Assembly: GCA_943736015.1 (NCBI GenBank)
Contig: OX031063.1
Location: 31,554,172 to 31,618,171 of the forward strand
Length of the DNA stretch: 64,000 nt
Direction: 5' to 3'
DNA from: Tridacna crocea
Lineage: Eukaryota; Mollusca; Bivalvia; Cardiida; Cardiidae
Shown here in pieces: positions 11,995-21,111 of the stretch. A program made the translations under genes and the position numbers. Under the pieces are notes generated by a model, which was given only the letters and a program-made list of their open reading frames with translations, had not been told where the DNA came from and searched no databases. The first letter of the stretch is position 1. Every line of letters begins with the position of its first letter.

Positions 11995-13391
11995 CAAGAG
12001 CGGCAAATTGTCGCAAGATACGCCCGTCTTACTCCAAGTTGTAAAGCTGGGGCATGCACCGGACAAAATTCAAGCATGAAAAACAACAAAGGGCAATAAC
12101 TCAAAAATTAAGCGAGCAAGAGTTATGGTTCCTGTGCACTGCACTCCCCCTTGATGAGATCTATCCACCCATGAAATTTCATAACCCTAGGTAGTATAGT
12201 TTTGGAGATATTCACTGGACAAAATTCAACTATAAAAAACGGCAAAGGGCAATAACTCAAAAATTAAGCGAGCAAGAGTTATCATTCCTGTGCACTGCAC
12301 TCCCCCTTGATGAGATCTATCCACCCATGAAATTTCATAACCCTAGCTAGTATAGTTTTGGAGATATGCTCCAGACAAAATTCAGGTATGAAAAACAACA
12401 AAGGGCAATAACTCAAAAATTAAGCAAGCAAGAGTTATGGTTCCTGAGCACTGCACTTCCCCTTGATGAGATCTATCCACCCATGAAATTTCATAACCCT
12501 AGCTAGTATAGTTTTGGAGATATGCTCCGGACAAAATTCAGGTATGAAAAAAGACAAAGGGCAATAACTCAAAAATTAAGCAAGCAAGAGTTATGATTCC
12601 TGAGCACTGCACTCCCCCTTGATGAGATCTATCCAGCCATGAAATTCCATAACCCTAGCTAGTATAGTTGTGGAGATATTCACCGGACAAAATTGAAGTA
12701 TGAAAAACGGCAAAGGGCAATAACTCAAAAATAAAGCGAGCAAGAGTTATGGTTCCTGTGCACTGCACTCCCCCTAGATGAGATCTATCCACCCATGAAA
12801 TTTTGTAACCCTAGCTAGTATAGTTTTGGAGATATGCTCCGGACAAAATTCAAGTATGAAAAACGACAAAGGGCAATAACTCAAAAATTAAGCAAGCAAG
12901 AATTATGGTACCTGTGCACTGCACTCCCCCTCGATGAGATCTATCCACCCATGAAATTTCGTAACCCTAGCTAGTATAGTTTTGGAGATATGCTCCGGAC
13001 AAAATTCAAGTATGAAAAACGACAAAGGGCAATAACTCAAAAATTAAGCGAGTAAGAGTTATGGTTCCTGTGCACTGCACTCCCCCTCGATGAGATCTAT
13101 CCACCCATGAAATTTCGTAACCCTAGCTAGTATAGTTTTGGAGATATGCTCCGGACAAAATTCAAGTATGAAAAACGACAAAGGGCAATAACTCAAAAAT
13201 TAAGCGAGCAAGAGTTATGGTTCCTGTGCACTGCACTCCCCCTCGATGAGATCTATCCACCCATGAAATTTCGTAACCCTAGCTAGAATAGTTTTGGAGA
13301 TATGCTCCGGACAAAGAACTGGACGCCGCCCGCCCGCCCGCCTGCCCGCCTCGGGTGATCCCATAATACGTCCCGTCTACGACGGGCGTAT
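11995..13391. mobile_element. pearl/Helentron-like non-autonomous element (HINE-like)
   Basis: A ~66-bp left flank, eight exact-length core repeats and an ~83-bp right flank. The flanks share an inverted subterminal motif: ATACGCCCGTC at about 12,020 and GACGGGCGTAT at the right end. The right flank has a CCCG microsatellite (gcccgcccgcccgcc) and a short hairpin CCCGTC-tac-GACGGG. Core repeats, a microsatellite and subterminal inverted repeats are the known architecture of Helentron-associated interspersed elements and of bivalve pearl elements. No Rep/helicase ORF is present. Exact ends are uncertain by a few bases because both borders are A-rich. Confidence 0.72.
12061..13308 (+). repeat. 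eight tandem 156-bp core repeats
   Basis: Units begin GGACAAAATTCA (or a close variant) at 12,061, 12,217, 12,373, 12,529, 12,685, 12,841, 12,997 and 13,153, exactly 156 bp apart. Each holds GGGCAATAACTCAAAAAT, GCACTGCACTCCCCCT and GATGAGATCTATCCACCC. Later units (12,841 on) are more alike, for example sharing CATGAAATTTCGTAACC. The length is near that of the BIV160-like bivalve satellites; relationship not tested. Confidence 0.95.
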
Positions 13392-13585
13392 AAAAAGGTA
13401 AAAATGCTAGTAAGCAGCATTTTCTCTTTTTCCCACTATGCTTTCTACTCTTCCCACAATAATCTTCAACTTTTGAGTCGCATTAATTTTCTGTGACGGC
13501 TTTCAATTTGGACCAGTGTAAAGCTGTGTCATTTGATAAAGAGTTTAGACACCATATTCTGAACTCTACACAAAAAATCCGCAGG

Positions 13586-13751
13586 TTAAACTACCTTACA
13601 AAAGGCTTTTAAAAACACTGTGGAAAAATGGAGATAATGCTGATAACCAGGATTTACTCCCTCTTCCCCCACCCCCCCAAATTTCGATTCGTACCTTATT
13701 CATGTAAATGTCTGCAAATACTCTAAAATTTGTTGTTCTGGAAAGGGTTAA
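13586..13751 (-). mobile_element. TTAA-hairpin MITE, degraded
   Basis: TTAA at both ends. The hairpin is eroded (ACACTGTGGAAAAATGG, GCTGATAACCAGGATTT) and followed by a pyrimidine/C-rich run. Ends with TTGTTGTTCTGGAAAGGGTTAA. Confidence 0.6.
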
Positions 13752-13808
13752 GAAAATTTCAGCTGAAATTCATTTCTCCCCCTTATCACAAAACAAATTT
13801 ATAGCTAT

Positions 13809-14037
13809 TTAACTCATTACCAAACAACAGAATTTTAAGTTTGTCCAAATCGAAAGCATTTGCAGACAATAAAATAAAAGTGACTGAAAATTTGAACTTT
13901 GTTTTGTGAAGGGTAGAAAACATTGTGGGAAAAGGAGAAAATGTTGGTTACCAGCATTTTCTCCTTTTCCCACAATGTAGTCTAAAGGCTTCTTTCTCAG
14001 GGGCGTCAAAGGTAGGGATTGTGTGGTAATGGGTTAT
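13809..14037 (+). mobile_element. TTAA-hairpin MITE, full length
   Basis: Starts TTAACTCATTACCAAAC and ends GTGTGGTAATGGGTTAT, so the right TTAA is mutated to TTAT. Hairpin intact except for minor mismatches. Confidence 0.85.
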
Positions 14038-14169
14038 TACCATATTGTCATACCCCATCAGACCCCTACAACCCCCACTCCCACCTTTTTTTTTTTTGAC
14101 ACTCTTGACTCTTACAAACTCCTAACCCTGAGGCTGCTAAGCAAGACTCATAAACCTTTTGTCGACAGT

Positions 14170-14220
14170 GTAGATCAAGATCAGACTGCACAGAACATGC
14201 AGTCTGGTCTTGCATCTACA
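14170..14220. repeat. short GATCAAGATCAGACTGCA palindromic module
   Basis: TGTAGATCAAGATCAGACTG faces its near-complement TGCAGTCTGGTCTTGCATCT. The same module occurs alone or within other elements at about a dozen places in the window. Confidence 0.7.
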
Positions 14221-14261
14221 TAATTATCACATGAGGAGGAAGCTTTTCCCAAAAGACACCT

Positions 14262-14448
14262 TTAACTCTTTACCACACAAGAAAATTTTAGACAGGTCCA
14301 AATTCAAAGAATTTAAGGACGACAAAATAAATGTGACTGAAAATTTGGAAAATGCTGATAACCAGCATTTTCTCCTTTTCCCACAATGTTTTCTCTAGGG
14401 TTCTTTCTCAGGGGCGTCAAAAGTAGGGATTGTGTGGTAATGGGTTAA
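14262..14448 (+). mobile_element. TTAA-hairpin MITE, internally deleted
   Basis: Both TTAA ends are intact, but the left arm of the hairpin is lost between AATTTGGAAAATGCTG and the right arm. Confidence 0.8.
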
Positions 14449-14557
14449 AATAGCAGGGTATCAGTCTTACTATTGGATTGAAAGTTTCATTTCACTTGCT
14501 TCGCAGGATAGAGGCTATCTTGTAAATATCTAGGACTGTTAGAGAATAGTTCAATTC

Positions 14558-14741
14558 TTAACCAGCTGACAAAATTTCATACATCTCCAAATTCAGAGCA
14601 TTTGCTGACAACAAATCAAATGATACGATTTGTCTATGATGGGATGGACAAAATAAGGAGAAAGGGGACAAAAAGTCTGGCTACAAGTATTTTCTTCTTT
14701 TCCTACCATGTAATCCAGACTTCTTTCTCAGGATCATTTAA
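14558..14741 (+). mobile_element. TTAA-hairpin MITE, degraded
   Basis: Keeps GCATTTGCTGACAACAAAT, a weak hairpin and CTTCTTTCTCAGGATCATTTAA. Its right TTAA is the left TTAA of the next copy. Confidence 0.5.
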
Positions 14742-14966
14742 CTCTTTACCACACAGCAAAATTTTAGACCTATCCTAATTGAAAGCATTTGCAGACGACA
14801 ATTTCATAGTGGCTAAAATGACGCAATTTTTCTTTGACAGGGTTGAAAACTTTGTGGGAAAAGAGAAAATGCAGGTTACTAGCATTTTCTCCATTTTCCC
14901 ACAATGTTTTTAAAAGGCTTCTCCATTAAGATCGTTAAAAGTCTGGATTGTGTGGTAAACAGTTAA
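14738..14966 (+). mobile_element. TTAA-hairpin MITE, full length
   Basis: TTAACTCTTTACCACACAGC to GTGTGGTAAACAGTTAA, with shared TTAA on the left. The hairpin has a few mismatches. Confidence 0.82.
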
Positions 14967-15182
14967 AAACTGGATTGTTTGGTATAGGGCTAAAAATGGC
15001 CTGTTTCACTTACCTTTCAGCACAGCCCCCGCTCTCACCTGAACTTCTAGCTGAAAATCTAACATGAACAAGGAAAAATGATAGAAAAAAATAAACTGTG
15101 AAATAAGCATGCACATGCTTGATGACATCAGAAATTAAATGATTAAAATGACTAACGGAAGGACAAACAGATATACAGGACA

Positions 15183-15278
15183 AAGACATAAGCTCTACCA
15201 GCTTTCAGTCAGTAGAGCTAACAATGAAATTTTCATTGTTGGCTCTACTGCCTGAAAGCTGGTAGAGATTATGTCTTT
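15183..15278. repeat. near-perfect 96-bp palindrome
   Basis: AAGACATAAGCTCTACCAGC and onwards is mirrored by GCTGGTAGAGATTATGTCTT, with ~45-bp arms meeting at the centre (gaaattttcatt) and few mismatches. No TTAA border. Could be a small foldback element or the centre of a larger one whose ends are not clear. Confidence 0.8.
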
Positions 15279-15539
15279 AATAAGAGTTGAAGACTTTCTT
15301 TTCACACCCTATCCTTCATTTGGTCCAAATGTCATTTTATACAAGGTTAGATGTCCATGAAAAATATGGGTGCTTGGTTAGAAGTTTTGATCAGCAAAGT
15401 TTAAATCCTATCCAGCTCAAAAAGCTTTCTTGCCTCTTGCGACAGAGCACTATCAAAAGCACTGTGACTAGGTAAAAACTTGAGCTGTCATGGAATGCGA
15501 CTTAATACCCCCCCCCCATCTATGCTTTGACAAAAAAAA

Positions 15540-15815
15540 GTGTCAAGTTCAAGAGGAGATAACTCCGTGACCAGAAAGAGTTGACACTTGAAAAATGCGT
15601 CTTGCAAATCTGTAATATATGATCAATATATGTGCAAGATTTCAATACAATTGAAGGAAAACTGTAGGAGGAGTTTGTGACACAAAATTAATAGTATTTT
15701 GTAAACAGTCTGACACAGACAGACACACATGCAAATGGACAGACACACGGACAGACAGGCTGATTCCAGTATACCCCCGAAAATATTCGTTTTGCGGGGC
15801 TGTAATTATTTGTAC
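15540..15815 (+). mobile_element. dispersed repeat with ACAG-rich tail
   Basis: Ends with gacagacacacatgc, ggacagacacacggacagac and then CCAGTATACCCCCGAAAAT. A degenerate ACGG/ACAG tail followed by TATACCCCC resembles the ends of pearl-like and SINE-like mollusc repeats. The left limit is not defined. Confidence 0.4.
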
Positions 15816-15938
15816 TACAAAACTTATCCTTTTGCCTCATTTACTCCTGTCTGCTGTTCGAAGTCTAGATGATTTCCCATGCTATAAAATGATATTCTAA
15901 ATGCCATCATCTGCAAATTTGTTTCATGGGTTAATGAG

Positions 15939-16010
15939 TTAAGTCTTTATCAACAATGACATCTTAAATTTGTCCAAATCATAAAGCATTTGCAGACAAT
16001 GAACTAGAAC
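15939..16010 (+). mobile_element. TTAA-hairpin MITE, 5' fragment
   Basis: TTAAGTCTTTATCAACAATG through AAGCATTTGCAGACAATGAA, then lost. A matching 3' end appears at about 16,330-16,405, so the intervening 300 bp may be an insertion. Confidence 0.5.
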
Positions 16011-16139
16011 TGTCACATAGAAGACAAATACCCCTACCAGCTCCTTGTCACTGAAGCAGCTGAAAATGATTTTCAAGACAACGATCACCAGTGACCTTGA
16101 CTTTTGATCCATGTGCCACAAAAACAATAGGGACACCTC

Positions 16140-16320
16140 CGTGAATCTTGGGCAACACTTGGATAAAGTTTCATGATCCTAGGTCAAATAGCTATTAAGT
16201 TAGAGCATGGAAACAATTTTCAAACCAAATTTGCCCGTAACTTTGACCTTTGACCCATGTGACCAAAGAACAAAAGGGCATCTCCCTCGGGATGAGCAAC
16301 ACTTGCAAAAGGAAAAGTGC
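16140..16320 (+). repeat. dispersed repeat, TCATGATCCTAGGTCAAA type
   Basis: GTTTCATGATCCTAGGTCAA, CATGGAAACAATTTTCAAAC and GACCTTTGACCCATGTGACC are phrases shared with the degenerate arrays near 18,000, 20,100 and 23,400. No coding content. Confidence 0.4.
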
Positions 16321-16403
16321 TTATAACCATCCTTTATCAACAATGTTCTCAAAAAACCCTCTCCTTCATGGTCATTAAAACATGTGAGTGTTTGGTCAGG
16401 GGT

Positions 16404-16571
16404 TTAAATCGTTTACCACAAAACAACATCTTTGACGACTCTGAGAAAGAAGCCTTTTAAAAACCATTGTGGGAAAAGGAGAAATTGCTGATAACCAGCA
16501 TTTTCTCCTTTTCTCACAATGTTTTTTACAATAAACAATTGCTAAAATTTTGTCATCTTGTAAAGAGTTAA
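16404..16571 (-). mobile_element. TTAA-hairpin MITE, shortened
   Basis: First of a contiguous run (16,404-17,372) in which consecutive copies share border TTAA sites. The outer right part is reduced to AAAATTTTGTCATCTTGTAA. Confidence 0.72.
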
Positions 16572-16707
16572 AACATTTACCAATGGCAAAAAGAATTTGA
16601 CCAAATAATTTGTCTTTGAAAGCAGTACTTTGTCCTTTTCCCTCCATGTTTTCAGAAGGCTTTTTCATCAAAGTTGTCAAAATGTGGATCATTTGGTAGT
16701 GAGTTTA
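16568..16707 (+). mobile_element. TTAA-hairpin MITE, degraded
   Basis: Begins on the shared TTAA at 16,568, has half a hairpin only (TTTGTCCTTTTCCCTCC) and ends TTTGGTAGTGAGTTTA. Confidence 0.55.
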
Positions 16708-16933
16708 CTCTTAACCATACGACAAAATTTTGGACTAGCCCAAATTAAAAGCATTTGCAGACGACAAATTAAATGTGACTCAGAAATTGAAATTTGATTC
16801 AGAAAGGGTAGAAAACATTGTGGGAAAAGGAGAAAATGCTGGTTACTAGTATTTTCTCCTTTTCCCACAGTGTTTTCAAAAGCTTTCTTTCTCGGGGGTC
16901 GTTAAAAGTCGGGATTGTGTGGTAAAGAGTTAA
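16704..16933 (+). mobile_element. TTAA-hairpin MITE, full length
   Basis: Left border TTTA, right border TTAA. The intact hairpin carries one compensated pair of changes at its loop (GGTTACTAGTATT). Confidence 0.8.
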
Positions 16934-17143
16934 CTGACAAAATTTTGGACTGGTCCAAATTAAAAGCATCTGCAGACCACAAGTTCAATTTTGTTCCATA
17001 AAAGAACTTGTGTCCGACAGGAAAGAAAACATTACTGGAGTAGGGGAAAATGCTGGATACCATTTTCTCCTTTTCCTACAATGTTTCGAAAAGGCTTCTT
17101 TCTCAGGGTAGTTAAAACTCAGGACTGTGTTGTAAAGGGTTAA
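16930..17143 (+). mobile_element. TTAA-hairpin MITE, partly degraded
   Basis: Both borders TTAA; the left one is shared with the previous copy. The hairpin is weakened (AACATTACTGGAGTAGGGG). Confidence 0.72.
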
Positions 17144-17372
17144 TATTGTACCAAATGGCCCAATTTTAGGCTTATCCAATTTGAACATTTGCAGGCAATT
17201 GCAAAGAATGAATCTGCATGGATCAAATGATAGGATTAATCTCTGAAAAGCTGGGGCTGGAACCATCATGGGAAAAGGGAAAAATCCTGGTTAGGACATA
17301 TTTTGTCCTTTTTACACAATGTTTTCTAAAAAAACCTTCTCTAAGGTTGTTCAAACATAGGATGGTGTAGTC
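17140..17372 (+). mobile_element. TTAA-hairpin MITE, strongly degraded
   Basis: Left TTAA shared; hairpin recognisable as ATCATGGGAAAAGGGAAAAA. The right end has drifted to GTGTAGTCATGGATTGATA. Confidence 0.5.
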
Positions 17373-17985
17373 ATGGATTGATACTTTTTCAGGTGAAAAA
17401 GGAAGTCAAAATAACAGGTGCATGGGAATGGCTTAACAAAACATGCTGCAGGAAGTGTCACCAGACAGACATCAAGCTTGATTTTATCCTCAATTTTCCT
17501 CCGACATATTTGTGTAGTGAAAACTTTGAAAACATTCAGGCAACTCCTGTAATTGTTCAGTTTGAGAATTTTTCTTTATAATTTGTCTGCCCTCTCTGTA
17601 CCAGTACAACTGACCTCTAAAATCTGAATTATGGCAGGATTCGAATGGTAATCAGGCAAATCTTGAGAATCAACCTACGAATAAATGAAACGGACTAATA
17701 TTCTCAGCAAAAAAAAGGACCCTTAAAATTTCAAGACCATTTTACCAATATTAGTCCCAAGAAAACAGACAGTGAAGATCTGAATTCAAACTACTCCTTG
17801 GTCTTTGTCAGATCTTGATCTACATGCTTTGAGTTAACAAATACTAGGCTCCTAGGCACATCTCAATGCCCTTTAGGGTCATTGTCGACCAAGATCAGAC
17901 TGCATTTATGTGCAATTCGGGTCTATTGTCACATCAACCAGTCTAAAAAACATTCTTGGTCCAGTGTCCTCTAGTTTTCTAAATA
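17373..17985. other. no gene recognised
   Basis: A short open frame at 17,378-17,581 has no recognisable motif. Imperfect GATC/CAGACTG palindromes lie at 17,768-17,825 and 17,886-17,930. Nothing else is supported. Confidence 0.6.
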
Positions 17986-17989
17986 TTAA

Positions 17990-18345
17990 AGTAATATAGC
18001 TTCTGACTGGCTACACCATATGGTTTAACTAAGATCTGACCCAATGACTCACCTTTTGACCTGACTATACCCCCCATTTCAAACCTGCCTAGGACTTTAA
18101 CAAGATGAACATTCTGACAAACTTTCATGAATATCAGACCAAAAATATGGTAACTTGAATGCATTTTTCTCAGATTTAATCCAGTAATGAATACATTTTT
18201 CTCAGATTTAATCCAGTAACCTACCTTTGACCTATTGTATTGCTTCGGCCATACATCGGCAAAAAAACAGCACAAAAATTGGCCTAAAAACCTACCTCGA
18301 CTTTTGAAAGAGCCCACAGAAAAATCATGTATCAAATCTGCCGCC
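17990..18345 (+). repeat. degenerate CATTCTGAC...TTTCATGAATAT repeat
   Basis: Shares CATTCTGACAAACTTTCATG and TTGACCTGACTATACCCCC phrases with the arrays at 20,040-20,865 and 23,335-23,700. An ORF on the other strand is incidental. Confidence 0.45.
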
Positions 18346-18514
18346 AGCCATTTTAGCAAGTGATGGATTCAATTTGATGGTCTATTTCAGCCATGAAATT
18401 GGACTGAAGTAATTACAACATTAAGAGTGTTTTAATCAAAATGGCTAATCAAAGCAAAAAAAGTAGATGGAAGATCAGAAAAAAATTTGTATAGACTGAT
18501 CTTGATCTTTGCAC

Positions 18515-18658
18515 TACTAAGCCGCTCTAGAAAATGCTTACATGGTTAATACCATTCTGGATTTATTGATGTTTTACAAGCATTTTTTTCTTTTTCCACA
18601 ATGTTTCCTGCAGGCAATTTCTGCAGGGGCCTGAAAAGTCATGAGGGATATGGTTAAA
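18515..18658 (+). mobile_element. TTAA-hairpin MITE relic
   Basis: TTTTTCCACAATGTTTCCTG and GTCATGAGGGATATGGTTAA are recognisable; the left half is gone. Confidence 0.4.
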
Positions 18659-18659
18659 G

Positions 18660-19080
18660 GCGTAACTGTGTTGTCCCAAAAAAAAAACAATAAAGCAGAG
18701 TAAAATACTAAAATTTGCTTTTATGTTAATTTGCCAGTAATATGTCTCACTGGTGCATTTTCACATGCCCCAGACAAAACATGTGTCAAGGCTGCCCAGG
18801 TGTTTCAGACTTAGGCATGTTGTTGGCTATATGCCAAATCATGTATCTTGACTGGAAGTTGGTGTCTAACTTGGTATAGAGTTTTCCATGCAGAACAGCT
18901 GTAAATGTCCTCAATAAACACTGATATTACAACTCTATGGCTTCAAGAAAATGGCCTGTTACAAATAGATTGTAAGAGAAGAAAAGGGGGGGGGGGGATT
19001 TCTACCAATCATAAAAGTGTTTGACACAAGAAACTGCTTTTGATTGTTTGTTCTTTTGACCCACGTTACTTCAACTTTGT
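18660..19080. other. no gene recognised
   Basis: AT-rich DNA with an 11-base G run near 18,990. Nothing else is supported. Confidence 0.6.
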
Positions 19081-19565
19081 TAATATTGTGAGAGAAGTAG
19101 AAAATACTGATAAAGAGCATTTTCTCTATTTCCCACAAAGACTTTTACCCTGCAAACAACAAATGGCAATTTTTAGTCACATTTGTCACATTTATATTGT
19201 CCTCTGCATGCGCAGATCCAGATATCTTTCTCGGGGGAAGGGGGGGGGGGGGGGTCCCACCGAAAACACACTTGTCTTATTATATGATACTTTGATTTGC
19301 GGATTTCAGTGGATGTAAGCTGTTTAGAAGAAAAGTCAACGTTTCCAGTTCTAAGCATGAGGAGGTCTCCACATTTTGAACCCTTTTTAAATTTATGAAT
19401 GTATTTTACATAAATGGTGTGCAATATCAAACCTGTCCCAATCACGGATCCGATAACCACTTTTTTTTGCCAAAATTCCAGGGGGGGTACAGACCCCCCC
19501 CCCCCTTGCTCTGTAAATGCTTTGAGTCTGGAAAAATCTCATTTTGTTGTTTGGTAAAGAGTTAC
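19081..19565 (-). mobile_element. TTAA-hairpin MITE in two pieces
   Basis: Hairpin remnants at 19,081-19,165 and the terminal part AAATGCTTTGAGTCTGG to TTTGGTAAAGAGTTA at 19,506-19,565 suggest one copy interrupted by ~340 bp. The interruption has long G runs (19,235-19,256) and a C-rich run (19,492-19,505). Confidence 0.4.
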
Positions 19566-20039
19566 CTTTTATAACCTCAGTAAGCATTCAGTCATCATTT
19601 GAGTACTACAGGATTATGGTATGAAACGGTAGGTTACAAAAACTAATGCAACGAAATAAAATTTTCAACTGTTTTTCTGACGCAAAACAAGCGATGCAGC
19701 ATTATGCATGTAATGTTACTTAATAGTTTGCTTGATTTAGAATTGCGAGTTTAACAAATTGAGCATCATGCTTTTATTGGAGGATTATAAAATGAAATTG
19801 AACCTATTAGGCCTAATCTGACTGGGGCAGAAAGCCTTCTGGTATTCATCCATGGGAAAAACTGATTTTCAGCTGCCGATAAATCTAAAAAGTTGTATGT
19901 TTTCCTCAAATTCTTTTTATGGCTGGGCTGGACTCAAGTCAACACTAAAAGTGTAAGTCAACATATGGACAAGCCCATGCTAAATCCTTCCAAAACACCA
20001 CCTTGACTTACAACAGGTCGACTTATGACCAAAGCAATA

Positions 20040-20865
20040 TGGTTATTTCAACCTTGTCTAAAATGTCATCAACAAACATTCTGACCAAGTTTCATGAGTA
20101 TGAGGCTGAAAATATAGCTTCTAGTGTGCACTCAAGGTTTTTCTATGATTTGACCTGGTGATCTACATCTTAACCTGATGTTGCAATTTCAAACCTGTCC
20201 CAGATACACATACTATCGAGACAAATATTCTAACCAAGTTCCATGATTATCCAAAGGAGAATGTTGCCTCTAGAGTGAACCCAAGGTTTTTTATAAACTG
20301 TCCATGTGACATAGGTTAGGACATGACTAAATTTCATGTCTGTCTGAGATATAACAACTGAGATGTAACAAAGACCAATATTCCTTCTTACCATGTTTCA
20401 TGACTATGAGATTGAAAACATAGCATCTATAATTCTCACTACAGATGTTTTTCTTCGATCTTATTCTGTGACCTTCTTTTTGACCGACATGATCTTATTT
20501 CAAACTTGTTTTAAATGTCATGCAAACATTCTGACCCAATTTCATGAGTATTTCACCAAAACTGTAGCCTCTAGAGTGCACTCAAGGTTCTGATTTGACT
20601 TATTCATCTACATTTTGACTTGATGCTGCAGTTTCAAACCCCTCCCAAACATTAACAGGACAAACGCTCTGACCAAGTTTCATGATTATCTTATATATTA
20701 CTGACAGTGCTGCCTCTGGTGTGCGCACAATATTTAAAAAAAAGAAATGTCCCCGTGACTTACTTTTTGACCCGACATTACCCAAGTTTCACATGTTTCT
20801 GAGATATTGTGAAGACTAGCATTCTGATGAAGTATCTAGAGTATCAACCCAAAAGTCCAGCCTCT
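20040..20865 (+). repeat. degenerate tandem array, ~140-156-bp units
   Basis: The phrase (C/T)CAAGTTTCATGA(T/G)TAT and its variants recurs at about 20,088, 20,233, 20,389, 20,532, 20,672 and 20,826, each linked to GCCTCTAGAGTGCAC and a TTGACC phrase. The period varies between 140 and 156 bp. It continues after interruptions at 23,335-23,700. Related in spacing, not visibly in sequence, to the 156-bp core repeats. Confidence 0.65.
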
Positions 20866-21093
20866 TTAACTCATTACCAAACAACAAAATTTTGGGTTTG
20901 TCCAAATCAAAAGCATTTACAGATAATAAAATATAAGTAACTGAAAAATAGAAATTTGTTTTGTGAAGGGTAGAAACATTGTGGGAAAAAGAGAAAATGC
21001 AGGTAACCTGCATTTTCTCCTTTTCCCACAATATTTTCTAAAGTCTTCTTTCTCAGGACTGTCAAAAACAGGGATTGCATGGTTATTGGTTAA
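20866..21093 (+). mobile_element. TTAA-hairpin MITE, full length
   Basis: TTAACTCATTACCAAACAAC to GCATGGTTATTGGTTAA. The hairpin centre is GCAGGTAACCTGC, a compensated variant of GCTGGTTACCAGC. Confidence 0.83.
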
Positions 21094-21111
21094 CACTAAC
21101 AACTTTTTTTT

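Larger units (their letters stand above)
11925..13546 (-). mobile_element. TTAA-hairpin MITE, split by a Helentron-like insertion
   Basis: The left part (11,925-11,994) reads TTAAGTCTTTACCAAACAAT then CTGAGAAAGAAACC and GAAAACAATGTGG. The right part (13,392-13,546) resumes at aaaaggtaaaaatgctag and ends TTTGATAAAGAGTTTA. Together they make one family member, so the 11,995-13,391 DNA is a later insertion into its hairpin. Family definition: termini TTAAC(T/C)C(T/A)TTACCA, about 225-230 bp, with a central hairpin GTGGGAAAAGGAGAAAATGC and its complement. The minus label means the hairpin lies nearer the left end. Confidence 0.8.

Noticed and set aside
12061-13308. CRISPR array
   Set aside because: Units are contiguous 156-bp tandem repeats without unique spacers, in eukaryotic-looking DNA.
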